A stretch of DNA of 64,000 nt from Nibribacter koreensis (GTDB lineage: Bacteria; Bacteroidota; Bacteroidia; Cytophagales; Hymenobacteraceae), in the NCBI RefSeq assembly GCF_039541795.1, contig NZ_BAABGX010000002.1, forward strand, positions 1,612,001-1,676,000, given 5' to 3'. The notes below the pieces were generated by a model. It made no database searches, was not told the DNA's origin, and worked only from the letters and a program-made list of their open reading frames with translations. This document shows positions 32,687 to 40,415 of the stretch, piece after piece. The position numbers and the translations under genes were made by a program. How positions within the stretch are numbered: position 1 is the first letter of the stretch; the number at the start of each line of letters is the position of its first letter.

Positions 32687-34003
32687 TTACACCGCGTCTG
32701 ACAGGCTGGTGAAGGTAAAGTCTCTAATCTTCATAGGAGGCACCAAGTTACCGCCAATGCGTTGCGGTTTGCCCAAGGCCTCTAGGTTGTTGAGCATGAT
32801 CACGGGGCTTTCGTTGAACCTGAAGTTCTTTACCGGGTGCTTAATCTTGCCGTTCTCAATGTAGAAGGTTCCGTCGCGGGTGAGGCCGGTGTAGAGCAAG
32901 GTCTGCTGATCTACGGCTCTAATGTACCACAAGCGCGTTACCAGTATGCCCTTCTGGGTGCCTTTGATGAGGTCTTCCAGGCTTTGGGTCCCGCCTTGCA
33001 TGATGAAACCGCCTGGCATAGGCAATCCTTTCACGCCTTTCTTCTGCGCCCAAAAGCGCGAGTACGGCATTTGCTTAATCACACCTTTGTCAATCCAGGT
33101 CACCTTCTCATGCGGACGGCCGTCGCCGGCCCAGGTAGATGTAGGAATTTCTGGGTGGGTTGGGTCTGAGGTGATGGTCACGCGGGCGTCAAACATCTTC
33201 TCGCCTAACTTGGTAGCCCCGCCGGTTTTGCTCAGGAAAGAACGACCTTCCTCGGCAGAGCGGGCGTCCATGCTCCCAAACATATTCTGCAACAAATCCA
33301 CAGCGGCGGTTGGCTCCAGAATAACCGTGTACTTGCCGGGCTCAATGGCCTTGGCGTTCATAGACCCGATGGCTTTCTGCGCGGCAATGGCAGAGGCGGC
33401 GGCGGTGTCCAGCTTGCTCACGTCGCTCACGTCACGGGTCACGTAGCCAGAGCCGGTGCCGTCCTCGGTACGCATGGTCACCGAGAAGTCCACGTCTGAG
33501 CTTTGGTTGTAGGCGAACAGGCCTTTGGAGTTCATCTTGGCGTTGAAGCCACTGCGGTCTTCCCAGAAACCGGCCGATGTCAATTTCTTGCTGTCGGCCA
33601 GGGCCATGCTTTTGCGGGCAGCTTCGGCACGGTACTCTGGGTTGATGTCTGCGGTGCTTTTGAACCACGCGTTGCTGGGCAGGTAGGTCTGTGGTCCCAG
33701 CATGGGCACGTACTCCGGGCTTTCGGGGGCAATGCGGGCCACCTCTTCGGCGCGGCGCACTACTTTCTCCAGAGAGGCGTCGTCAAACTCATTGATGGTG
33801 GCCACGCCCGAGCGCTTGCCGAAGCGTGCTTCTACGGCCAGGGACATGTTTTCTTCTTCGCCGCTGGTACTCACCGTACTGCGGGCATAGCGGATGTTGC
33901 CGCCTTTATAACCGCTGAGGTTTACCTCGCACTCATCGGCTTTTGAATAGCTAAGGGCTTTTTTGAGAAGCGCCTCGGCTTGGTCTTTACTTAGTATTGC
34001 CAC
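32687..34003 (-). CDS. TldE/PmbA-like metalloprotease partner
   Basis: 438 residues of the TldD/PmbA family. It lacks the HExxxH zinc site found in its neighbour TldD (34177), as expected of the TldE half, which shapes the substrate tunnel. Family features seen: YARSTVSTSGEEENMSLAVEARFGKRSGVATINEFD (N-domain), PGKYTVILEPTAAVDLLQNMFGSMDARSAEEGRSFLS, and the C-terminal RDGTFYIENGKIKHPVKNFRFNESP. No signal peptide. 173 bases downstream of tldD with a palindrome and an inverted AT-rich repeat in the gap. The pair in E. coli degrades unfolded peptides and matures microcin and CcdA; the native substrate here is unknown. Confidence 0.9.
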   Translation of the reverse strand: MAILSKDQAEALLKKALSYSKADECEVNLSGYKGGNIRYARSTVSTSGEEENMSLAVEARFGKRSGVATINEFDDASLEKVVRRAEEVARIAPESPEYVPMLGPQTYLPSNAWFKSTADINPEYRAEAARKSMALADSKKLTSAGFWEDRSGFNAKMNSKGLFAYNQSSDVDFSVTMRTEDGTGSGYVTRDVSDVSKLDTAAASAIAAQKAIGSMNAKAIEPGKYTVILEPTAAVDLLQNMFGSMDARSAEEGRSFLSKTGGATKLGEKMFDARVTITSDPTHPEIPTSTWAGDGRPHEKVTWIDKGVIKQMPYSRFWAQKKGVKGLPMPGGFIMQGGTQSLEDLIKGTQKGILVTRLWYIRAVDQQTLLYTGLTRDGTFYIENGKIKHPVKNFRFNESPVIMLNNLEALGKPQRIGGNLVPPMKIRDFTFTSLSDAV

Positions 34004-34012
34004 GTTTTTGAT

Positions 34013-34165
34013 AGTTAAAAGTTGAGAGTTAAGAGTTAAAAGTTGAGATGGATTTACGATCTGTTTTTAAGCTCCTTTCTGAAAAAGAGGCTAAAAACGC
34101 TTTGCAGGATTCCTGGGAGCGAAGAGGTTGATTCTTTATCAACTCTAAACTCATAACTTTTAACT
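34013..34165. repeat. inverted AT-rich repeat enclosing palindrome copy 9
   Basis: AGTTAAAAGTTGAGAGTTAA type sequence (about 34013-34045) and its inverted counterpart (about 34138-34165, CTCATAACTTTTAACTC) surround the palindrome at 34061-34099 in the tldE-tldD gap. Confidence 0.6.
34061..34099. repeat. dispersed palindrome, copy 9 (degenerate)
   Basis: CTGTTTTTAAGCTCCTTTCTG ... AAAAAGAGGCTAAAAACG. Confidence 0.8.
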
Positions 34166-34176
34166 CTTAACTAAAC

Positions 34177-35820
34177 CTAGATTTTACGTCCAGTATTAAT
34201 CACGTTCACACCGTTGAAACGCGTGTGCGCAGAACCATGCGACACGGCGCTTACCTGGCTAGGCTGGCCCTTGCCGTCAAAGAACGACCCGAACAGACGG
34301 TAGTCGCTTTGGTCACAGATAGCCGAGCAGGAGTTCCAGAATTCCTGGGTGTTCGACTGATACGCCACGTCTTCTAATGGGCCTACAATTTTACCGTCCT
34401 TGATTTCATAGAACAGCTGACCGCCGAACTGGAAGTTGTAGCGCTGCTGGTCAATGGAGTAAGAACCGCGACCTGCAATGTAGATACCGCGTTTCACGTC
34501 CTTAATCATCTCGTCTACGCTCAGCTTGTCCTTGCCTGGGGCTAGCGACACGTTCGGCATGCGCTGGAACTGCACCGAGCTCCAGTTGTCAGCATAAGAA
34601 CAGCCGTGCGATTCCTTCTCGCCGATGATGTGCGCCTGGTCGCGGGTGGCCTGATAATTCACCAGGGTACCGTCTTTGATGAGGTCCCAGCGCTTGGTTT
34701 TCACGCCTTCGTCGTCAAAGCCCACGGCGCCTAAAGAGCCTTCCTGTACTTTGTCCGCGAAGATGTTCACCAGCTTACTGCCGTATGGGAAGTTCTTGGT
34801 TTTCCATTTGTCCAGCGTCGCAAAAGAAGTACCGGCGTAGTTGGCCTCATAGCCTAGTACACGGTCTAGCTCCAATGGGTGACCCACAGATTCGTGAATG
34901 GTTAAGCCTAGGTGATTCGGGTCCAGTACTAGGTCATATTTACCAGCTAAAACAGACTTAGCCGTCAGTTTTTCGCGGGCTTGCTTAGCGGCCAGGCCTG
35001 CGTCTGCGACAATGTCATAATATTTGTCATAGCCAATAAGGCCGGTGCCTTCAGGGCCTTTCATGGTAGGTGCTTTCACCGTCAGGTACTCAAAGCCCAT
35101 GCCCATGGGCGCGCTCAAGGCATCTCTTGTTTTGAACTTGCCAGAGGCTTTGTCAACGGCGGTCACGGTAAAGTTTGGCCAGATGCGGTGAATGTCCTGG
35201 TCAATGTAAGAACCGTCTGTAGAGGCAAAATACTTCTGCTCATTCACCTGGAACAGCGCCGAATTCACGAAGTTGGCGCCAGCAGCCAAGGCGGCGGCGT
35301 TGGCGGCCAACAGCAAGTCTGCCTTCTCAGAGACAGGTACTTCAAACGCATTTTTCTTGATAGGCGTCTTCCAGCTTACCTCGCCAAAGCCTTGCTGCGG
35401 AGCCAGTTTTACCGGCTCTTTCTGCAGTTTGGAGTTGGCTTTGGCAATGGCCACGGCCTGCTCGGCGGCTTTGGCAATGCCCTTGTCGCTCACGTCTGAA
35501 GTGGCGGCAAAGCCCCAGGTACCATTGGCAATCACGCGCACGCCCACGCCGTAGCTTTCGGTGGTGCTGATGCCCTGCACCTGCTTCTCACGGGTGAACA
35601 GGTTCTGCGCCAGGTAGCGGCCAATGCGTACGTCTGTGTAAGTGGCGCCTTTGGCTTTGGCGGCGTTGAGGGCCACGTCTGCCAGGCGTTTGTGCAAGGC
35701 CACGTCCGCGGGCTCAAGGGCGCGGGCCGGGTCAATCTCATGACCAAACGTTGGGAAGTTGGCGAACATCAGTCCACCTACGCCCATGGCGGTCAGTCCT
35801 ATAAAATCACGTCTTTTCAA
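34177..35820 (-). CDS. TldD-like zinc metalloprotease with twin-arginine-type N-terminus
   Basis: 547 residues. Zn motif His309-Glu310-x-x-x-His314 in TIHESVGHPLELDRVLG. The TldD body (DVRIGRYLAQNLFTREKQVQG; C-terminal RGIYIAGRGSYSIDQQRYNFQFGGQLFYEIKDGKI) is complete and is about 70 residues longer than E. coli TldD. The N-terminus MKRRDFIGLTAMGVGGLMFA matches a Tat signal (R-R-D-F-I plus hydrophobic stretch), so export of folded protein is likely. Its TldE partner has no signal, so hitch-hiking through Tat or a cytoplasmic TldE must be considered. Upstream of the BatA cluster on the same strand. Confidence 0.9.
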   Translation of the reverse strand: MKRRDFIGLTAMGVGGLMFANFPTFGHEIDPARALEPADVALHKRLADVALNAAKAKGATYTDVRIGRYLAQNLFTREKQVQGISTTESYGVGVRVIANGTWGFAATSDVSDKGIAKAAEQAVAIAKANSKLQKEPVKLAPQQGFGEVSWKTPIKKNAFEVPVSEKADLLLAANAAALAAGANFVNSALFQVNEQKYFASTDGSYIDQDIHRIWPNFTVTAVDKASGKFKTRDALSAPMGMGFEYLTVKAPTMKGPEGTGLIGYDKYYDIVADAGLAAKQAREKLTAKSVLAGKYDLVLDPNHLGLTIHESVGHPLELDRVLGYEANYAGTSFATLDKWKTKNFPYGSKLVNIFADKVQEGSLGAVGFDDEGVKTKRWDLIKDGTLVNYQATRDQAHIIGEKESHGCSYADNWSSVQFQRMPNVSLAPGKDKLSVDEMIKDVKRGIYIAGRGSYSIDQQRYNFQFGGQLFYEIKDGKIVGPLEDVAYQSNTQEFWNSCSAICDQSDYRLFGSFFDGKGQPSQVSAVSHGSAHTRFNGVNVINTGRKI

Positions 35821-35958
35821 TTTGTTTGTTTTTAGGTAAGCGAGTAGGTTCAGAGGGCGGCTACATTTGCCCCATTAAGTTTACCTCTTGTTTGGCAGGA
35901 AAGCAAGAAAGTGCTTTTAGAATTAAAGCACCCGGTATTTGAAAAAGAAGGAATAGGA

Positions 35959-35996
35959 CGTTTTTGGCTTGTTTTCTGGAAAAGAGGCTAAAAACG
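35959..35996. repeat. dispersed palindrome, copy 10
   Basis: CGTTTTTGGCTTGTTTTC ... GGAAAAGAGGCTAAAAACG, between the tldD promoter region and the subtilase terminator. Confidence 0.9.
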
Positions 35997-36045
35997 GACT
36001 GCTTGTTTTTGTTTCCTTATACCAAAGAAAAACCAAGCCTAAAGC

Positions 36046-36079
36046 AAAAAGGGAGCTACCAAAAAGTAGCTCCCTTTTA
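36046..36079 (-). terminator. intrinsic terminator of the subtilase gene
   Basis: Stem AAAAGGGAGCTAC / GTAGCTCCCTTTT followed by a T tract on the minus strand. Confidence 0.88.
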
Positions 36080-36107
36080 AAGGTTGTTTGAAAGAGGTTT
36101 TTAAAGA

Positions 36108-38846
36108 CTACTTAGCCAACACCACGCGGCTAGTAGTTACTTTGTTACCTGCTTCTACGCGGTAGATATACGTACCCGCCGGCAGCGAACTTCCATCAAA
36201 GTTGATAGTGTAGTTGCCAGACTTCTTAGTCTCGGCTACCAAGGTTTTCACCTTGTTACCCATGGCGTCAAACACCGCCACGCTTACTGGTCCGTCTTGT
36301 GACACACTGTAGGTAAGCGTTGTCTTGTCAGAGAACGGGTTAGGGTAGCTGTACACGCGCTCATTCTTGGCGACGGCAGAAGAAGTGCTGGTAGTAGAGA
36401 CTGGTTGCGCAGCAGAGTTCCATAGCGCATGCGTGCGGGTAATAATCACCGCAAAATCGCCGCGGGTTACATCTTGCAACGGTTTAAACGTAGCGTGTAA
36501 GGTTGGCTGCAAATCATAAGGCCCTTGCGTCACGGCATAGTAGGCATTGATGAGGTTCATCTCCAAGGCCACGCTTACGTATCCTTCCAGCCCAGCCGGA
36601 ATACTAGCCGCATCTTCAATAGGATACACCTTGCCGTCTACAATGACCGTAGGGGTTTGGCCGTTGCGCTCCAAGGCAAACTTCTGCAAGCCCAGAGCCT
36701 GAACCAAAGAATAAGCAATGTCTGCTCTGCTCACTTTGCCGCTAGGTGAGAACTTACCTGGGGCCACTGGTAGCATGATGCCGCTGTATAGTTGGTCACG
36801 GTCACGCAGGGCACCGGCTTTGGCCACGATAGACTCCGCCAGTAGGTTTCTTTCTTTTACATCTGTCAAGGTGAAAGAACCGTCCACAGGCAAGAACTGA
36901 CGAACGCCTTCGCCCATCATCAGGTAATCTGCCAGGTCAATGCGCTTCAATAACTCATCTGGTCTGTACACGCCGCCAGCTAAACCATCTGCCAAACGGG
37001 CACTCACTGCCATCTTGATGGAAGACTCTGCGGGGTGACCGGCAATGTCAGAAAGGCCCGAAATGCCGGCAGCCGTCATTTTGTTCACTACCCCGTTAAT
37101 GGTCTCCGGGAAGCCCGCTCCGTTCAAACCAGAAACTTCTGCCGTCCAGGTGCCGGCTTCAGGGTTGGCCACAGACACGCCGCGGTCATAGCTCAAAGAG
37201 AAGGTTACTGGAATGCCCGCGCTGGTTCTCACGCCGCTCGGCGAGATAAGCGTCAAACGCACTGGGTTACCTGTTTCACCGGCCAAACCAGTGGCTTTAA
37301 TTTTGGCTTCCATGCCCGTGGTGCCAGACGCAACATTGAATCTGTACACGTTGGTGGCGGCAGTGGCTGGGTTGTAGTTGATGGTGAAGTTCTCGGCCTC
37401 ATTGCTGGCATTCACATTGCTGTTGAACACTCTGGTAAGGTTAAGAGAAGAACCATAAGGAGCAGCAGGTCTGAAGGTTTTGTCTACGGCGGCATACGCG
37501 TTCACATAACCGGCACCAACCTCCCAAGGCTGTCTGTTTGGTATGTTAGTAGCGGTCTGTTGCAAAATCTCTTTTACCTGCGCTGCCGTCAATGCCGGGT
37601 TGGCATCCAATAGCAGGGCTACAATACCCGCCACATGCGGTGCCGCCATAGACGTACCCGTCATGTGGGTGTAGAAAGGAACGTGCGCAGGCTCTAAGGT
37701 TGTGGCGTCTTTGTCAGCTGAAAGCGAAGAAACCGGTGCAACAACACGCGTAGAAACAATGTCAACGCCCGGGGCAGTCACCGTTGGACGGTCTTCCCAA
37801 GTATAAGACTTGCCTTCAAACGTGAAAGAACCACCTTTTCCTTGCACGCCTCTAGACGAAGAAGGGGTTAAACGGCCAGACTTTTCGCCGTTGGCCACGC
37901 ATATCACCCATGGTGCTTTTTTGTAATTGCCCGTGATGGTGCTGGAGCTAGGGCCAGAGTTACCGGCAGAGAACACCACTACAATGTTTCTGTCCACGCA
38001 ACGCTTGGCCGCCAGGGTAACCGGGTCAGCTGGGTTGACGTCTGTGCCCGTGTCACCGGTAGCCCCCCAGGAGTTGGTGATAACTCTAATGTTGTAGATA
38101 GACTGGTTGATGAGGGCGTAGTCAAAACCAGAAAGAACATCTAGCATCAGCAACGCGGCGCCAGAACCATAGCCTACCAGATGGGCACCCGGGGCAACGC
38201 CCGTGTACTTGCCAGAAGAAGCCTGACCTGTACCGCCCACTATACCTGCCACGTGGGTGCCATGGCCACCGGTAGCATCTGTGTTTGGAACGTTTTCAAT
38301 GGGAATGTAAGGCAGAATGCCATTCACTGAATTTAGGTTGGCAAGAGCCGTCACGTTCTGCTTTAGGTTCTTGCCCAGCTGCAAGTCTGGGTGCGTACCA
38401 TCCACGCCGCTGTCATTCACCAAAACGCCAATGCCGTTACCAGTCACCGGTAAGCCGCCGTTTTTGGTGGTGAACGCCATCTCATTCCGCACTTTAACCA
38501 CGCCGCTCACCGAGGTGGCGTTGTCGTTTTCATGCTTCATGGACTCATTCAAATACAGAGAAAGAATTCTTGGGTTGGTAGCCAGTCTCTCTACCTGTGC
38601 CGCGGTAGCCACTATCCCGGCAATGGGGAGCGCTCTCAAGGTTAAGCCTTGCAAAATGCCTACCTGCGAAAGGGCAGAAACGTCTAGTAAGGTAGGGGCG
38701 CCTTCTCCTTTAAAGGTCACTACCACTTGCACCGGAGTTAATCTGTTAGAAAGCGCGGCTTTCAGTTTGGGGTCTACATAGGCTTGTGAGAAAGCCTGGC
38801 TCACTGCTAAAAAGCAGAAGAGGACAATAGATAAAATTTTCTTCAT
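36108..38846 (-). CDS. secreted subtilisin-like (S8) protease with SLH-like and T9SS sorting domains
   Basis: 912 residues. Signal peptide (MKKILSIVLFCFLAVSQAFSQ), an inhibitor-I9-like propeptide (about 25-110), then the S8 domain with catalytic Asp145 (NDSGVDGTH), His195 (GGHGTHVAG) and Ser399 (GTSMAAPHVAG); oxyanion region FSAGNSGPSS. A beta-rich spacer (about 470-590) is followed by about 165 residues resembling SLH repeats (VSRADIAYSLVQALGLQKF; VTRGDFAVIITRTHALWN). The last ~80 residues (YSYPNPFSDKTTLTY ... YRVEAGNKVTTSRVVLAK) are a T9SS type A sorting domain. Expected on the cell surface or outside. SLH-like repeats in a T9SS cargo are uncommon among known S8 cargos. Confidence 0.92.
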   Translation of the reverse strand: MKKILSIVLFCFLAVSQAFSQAYVDPKLKAALSNRLTPVQVVVTFKGEGAPTLLDVSALSQVGILQGLTLRALPIAGIVATAAQVERLATNPRILSLYLNESMKHENDNATSVSGVVKVRNEMAFTTKNGGLPVTGNGIGVLVNDSGVDGTHPDLQLGKNLKQNVTALANLNSVNGILPYIPIENVPNTDATGGHGTHVAGIVGGTGQASSGKYTGVAPGAHLVGYGSGAALLMLDVLSGFDYALINQSIYNIRVITNSWGATGDTGTDVNPADPVTLAAKRCVDRNIVVVFSAGNSGPSSSTITGNYKKAPWVICVANGEKSGRLTPSSSRGVQGKGGSFTFEGKSYTWEDRPTVTAPGVDIVSTRVVAPVSSLSADKDATTLEPAHVPFYTHMTGTSMAAPHVAGIVALLLDANPALTAAQVKEILQQTATNIPNRQPWEVGAGYVNAYAAVDKTFRPAAPYGSSLNLTRVFNSNVNASNEAENFTINYNPATAATNVYRFNVASGTTGMEAKIKATGLAGETGNPVRLTLISPSGVRTSAGIPVTFSLSYDRGVSVANPEAGTWTAEVSGLNGAGFPETINGVVNKMTAAGISGLSDIAGHPAESSIKMAVSARLADGLAGGVYRPDELLKRIDLADYLMMGEGVRQFLPVDGSFTLTDVKERNLLAESIVAKAGALRDRDQLYSGIMLPVAPGKFSPSGKVSRADIAYSLVQALGLQKFALERNGQTPTVIVDGKVYPIEDAASIPAGLEGYVSVALEMNLINAYYAVTQGPYDLQPTLHATFKPLQDVTRGDFAVIITRTHALWNSAAQPVSTTSTSSAVAKNERVYSYPNPFSDKTTLTYSVSQDGPVSVAVFDAMGNKVKTLVAETKKSGNYTINFDGSSLPAGTYIYRVEAGNKVTTSRVVLAK

Positions 38847-39292
38847 CTAGTTAGGGGGTAAAGGTTTGACATAGAGTTGTGTTTGTTGTGGTGTTTGAAA
38901 GGATTGGTACTCACAGGACAAAAGGCGTTGAAACCAGCAAAGCATCTTAAAGGATAAAGGAGATTTCCCTCAAAACAACCTCCGCCAGATCTATTCCTGC
39001 CGTCCTGCAATGAAGACTATTTACGAAAGGAGATATTCAGAAGAATTAGACGATATCAAGGTTCTATATAGAACTATTAATATTTTTTTAGGAAGTGGAG
39101 TAATGCTAACCGGCTGGGTGATAGGAAGTAATTGAGAGTATAATGGTAGGATTTTTTAAAGGAATAGCCTTTTTAATTTTGGGCGGTTCTTTCTCGTGAA
39201 TTAATAGAAAAGCCTTCGTTTTCGGCCTGAATTATGTAAAACAGGCAGAAAACGAAGGCTGGCAAACTTCTCCTAAACCTTATGCAGGGGAA
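38847..39292. other. intergenic region with palindrome copy 11
   Basis: About 446 bases upstream of the subtilase gene and downstream of pfkB. It holds the extended palindrome at 39211-39260. I see no gene in the remaining part; an ATTCAGAAGAATTAG stretch looks like ordinary AT-rich leader. Confidence 0.4.
39211..39260. repeat. dispersed palindrome, copy 11 (extended arms)
   Basis: AGCCTTCGTTTTC ... GAAAACGAAGGCT: the arms extend the palindrome to 50 bp. It lies 32 bases beyond the pfkB stop and is a good terminator candidate. Confidence 0.92.
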
Positions 39293-40225
39293 CTAGCTTC
39301 TTGTCTTTAACCAAGCGTAAATTTCCTCTACGTCTTCCATGCGGCAGAGCTCAGAGCCGGGCGTCATAGAGGTGGCGGTACCGGTGGCCACGCCGTATTT
39401 TACCACATCAGACCAAGGCCATCCCTGGGTGAGTTTTAAGACCATGCCGCCCACCATGCTGTCGCCGGCGCCCACGGCGCTTTCGGTTTTGACGGTGGGC
39501 GGCACTATGTATTCAAAGCCGTCTTTGGTGGCCAACATGGCGCCGCGCGGGCCCAGGGAGACCACTAGTATCTCGCTCTTGCCCTCTTCAATCACCTGCT
39601 TGGCTAGCTCTTCTTGTTCACGGGCGTTGATTTTCTCCTTTCCGGCCAGGGCGGCCAGTTCGTTTAGGTTGGGCTTGAGCAGGTAGATGCCTTGGCCGGC
39701 AGATTGCAACAGCGCCTCTCCTGAGGTGTCCACCACCAGCTTGAAACCTTTTTTGACGGCTATCTGGGCAATCTGGGCATAGAAATCATCGGGCACGCCC
39801 GGCGAAAGGCTCCCAGAGGCCACTACAAACTCGGGTGTCTCTTCCAGGTCTTCCAGGGCTTGCAAGAGTTGTTGCCATTCGGCGTCGGCTATGGGCGGGC
39901 CGGGCATGCCAAACCTGAACTGCTGACCAGTGGCGGTTTCATAGACCATCAGGTTTTCGCGGGTCCAGTGCGCACAGGGGAACGCCCTGAAGGCCACGCC
40001 TTCCTCTTTCAGCAAAGTCCCTAGCAACTCACCAGATCCACCGCCAGACAGGTACCAGGCACAGGATTCACCGCCCAGTTTCTTGATGGCCCGGGACACG
40101 TTGATGCCGCCGCCGCCGGGCTCATAGGTGGGCTGTTCACAGCGCAGTTTCTTTTCTGGGACTACTTTGTCCAGGCGGGTGCTTTTGTCTAGGGCGGGGT
40201 TAACGGTGATGGTGATGATTTTCAT
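39293..40225 (-). CDS. pfkB: 6-phosphofructokinase 2-like sugar kinase (PfkB family)
   Basis: 310 residues. The whole chain follows E. coli PfkB: ITVNPALDKSTR, LRCEQPTYEPGGGGINVSRAIKKLGG (substrate-binding GGGGIN), WTRENLMVYETATGQQFRFGMPGP, VVASGSLSPGVP, LLKPNLNELAAL, VVSLGPRGAM, and the ATP/catalytic motif VGAGDSMVGG with Asp255. This is the ribokinase superfamily member that phosphorylates fructose-6-phosphate; tagatose-6-phosphate or fructose-1-phosphate kinases are close relatives, but the E. coli PfkB match is clear across the substrate loop. Apparently a single-gene unit. Confident in the family, fairly confident in the substrate. Confidence 0.9.
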   Translation of the reverse strand: MKIITITVNPALDKSTRLDKVVPEKKLRCEQPTYEPGGGGINVSRAIKKLGGESCAWYLSGGGSGELLGTLLKEEGVAFRAFPCAHWTRENLMVYETATGQQFRFGMPGPPIADAEWQQLLQALEDLEETPEFVVASGSLSPGVPDDFYAQIAQIAVKKGFKLVVDTSGEALLQSAGQGIYLLKPNLNELAALAGKEKINAREQEELAKQVIEEGKSEILVVSLGPRGAMLATKDGFEYIVPPTVKTESAVGAGDSMVGGMVLKLTQGWPWSDVVKYGVATGTATSMTPGSELCRMEDVEEIYAWLKTRS

Positions 40226-40311
40226 GGCAGGCGTCAGGTTGAACCTTAACTAACGTGCCTTTGAAAGCTGAGTTGGAGACAGACCTTTTCAAGTACAGAA
40301 AATGGCAGTGG

Positions 40312-40349
40312 CGTTTTTAGGCTAATTATCAGAAAAGAGGGCAAAAACG
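40312..40349. repeat. dispersed palindrome, copy 12
   Basis: CGTTTTTAGGCTAATTATC ... GAAAAGAGGGCAAAAACG, between pfkB and the M13 peptidase gene. Confidence 0.8.
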
Positions 40350-40360
40350 GCTATAACAGA

Positions 40361-40393
40361 AACGGCCCGTCTACCTGTAGACGGGCCGTTTTT
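40361..40393 (-). terminator. intrinsic terminator of the M13 peptidase gene
   Basis: AACGGCCCGTCTAC / GTAGACGGGCCGTT stem with flanking T tract. Confidence 0.88.
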
Positions 40394-40415
40394 ACGCATG
40401 CCTGATCAGCTAAAA

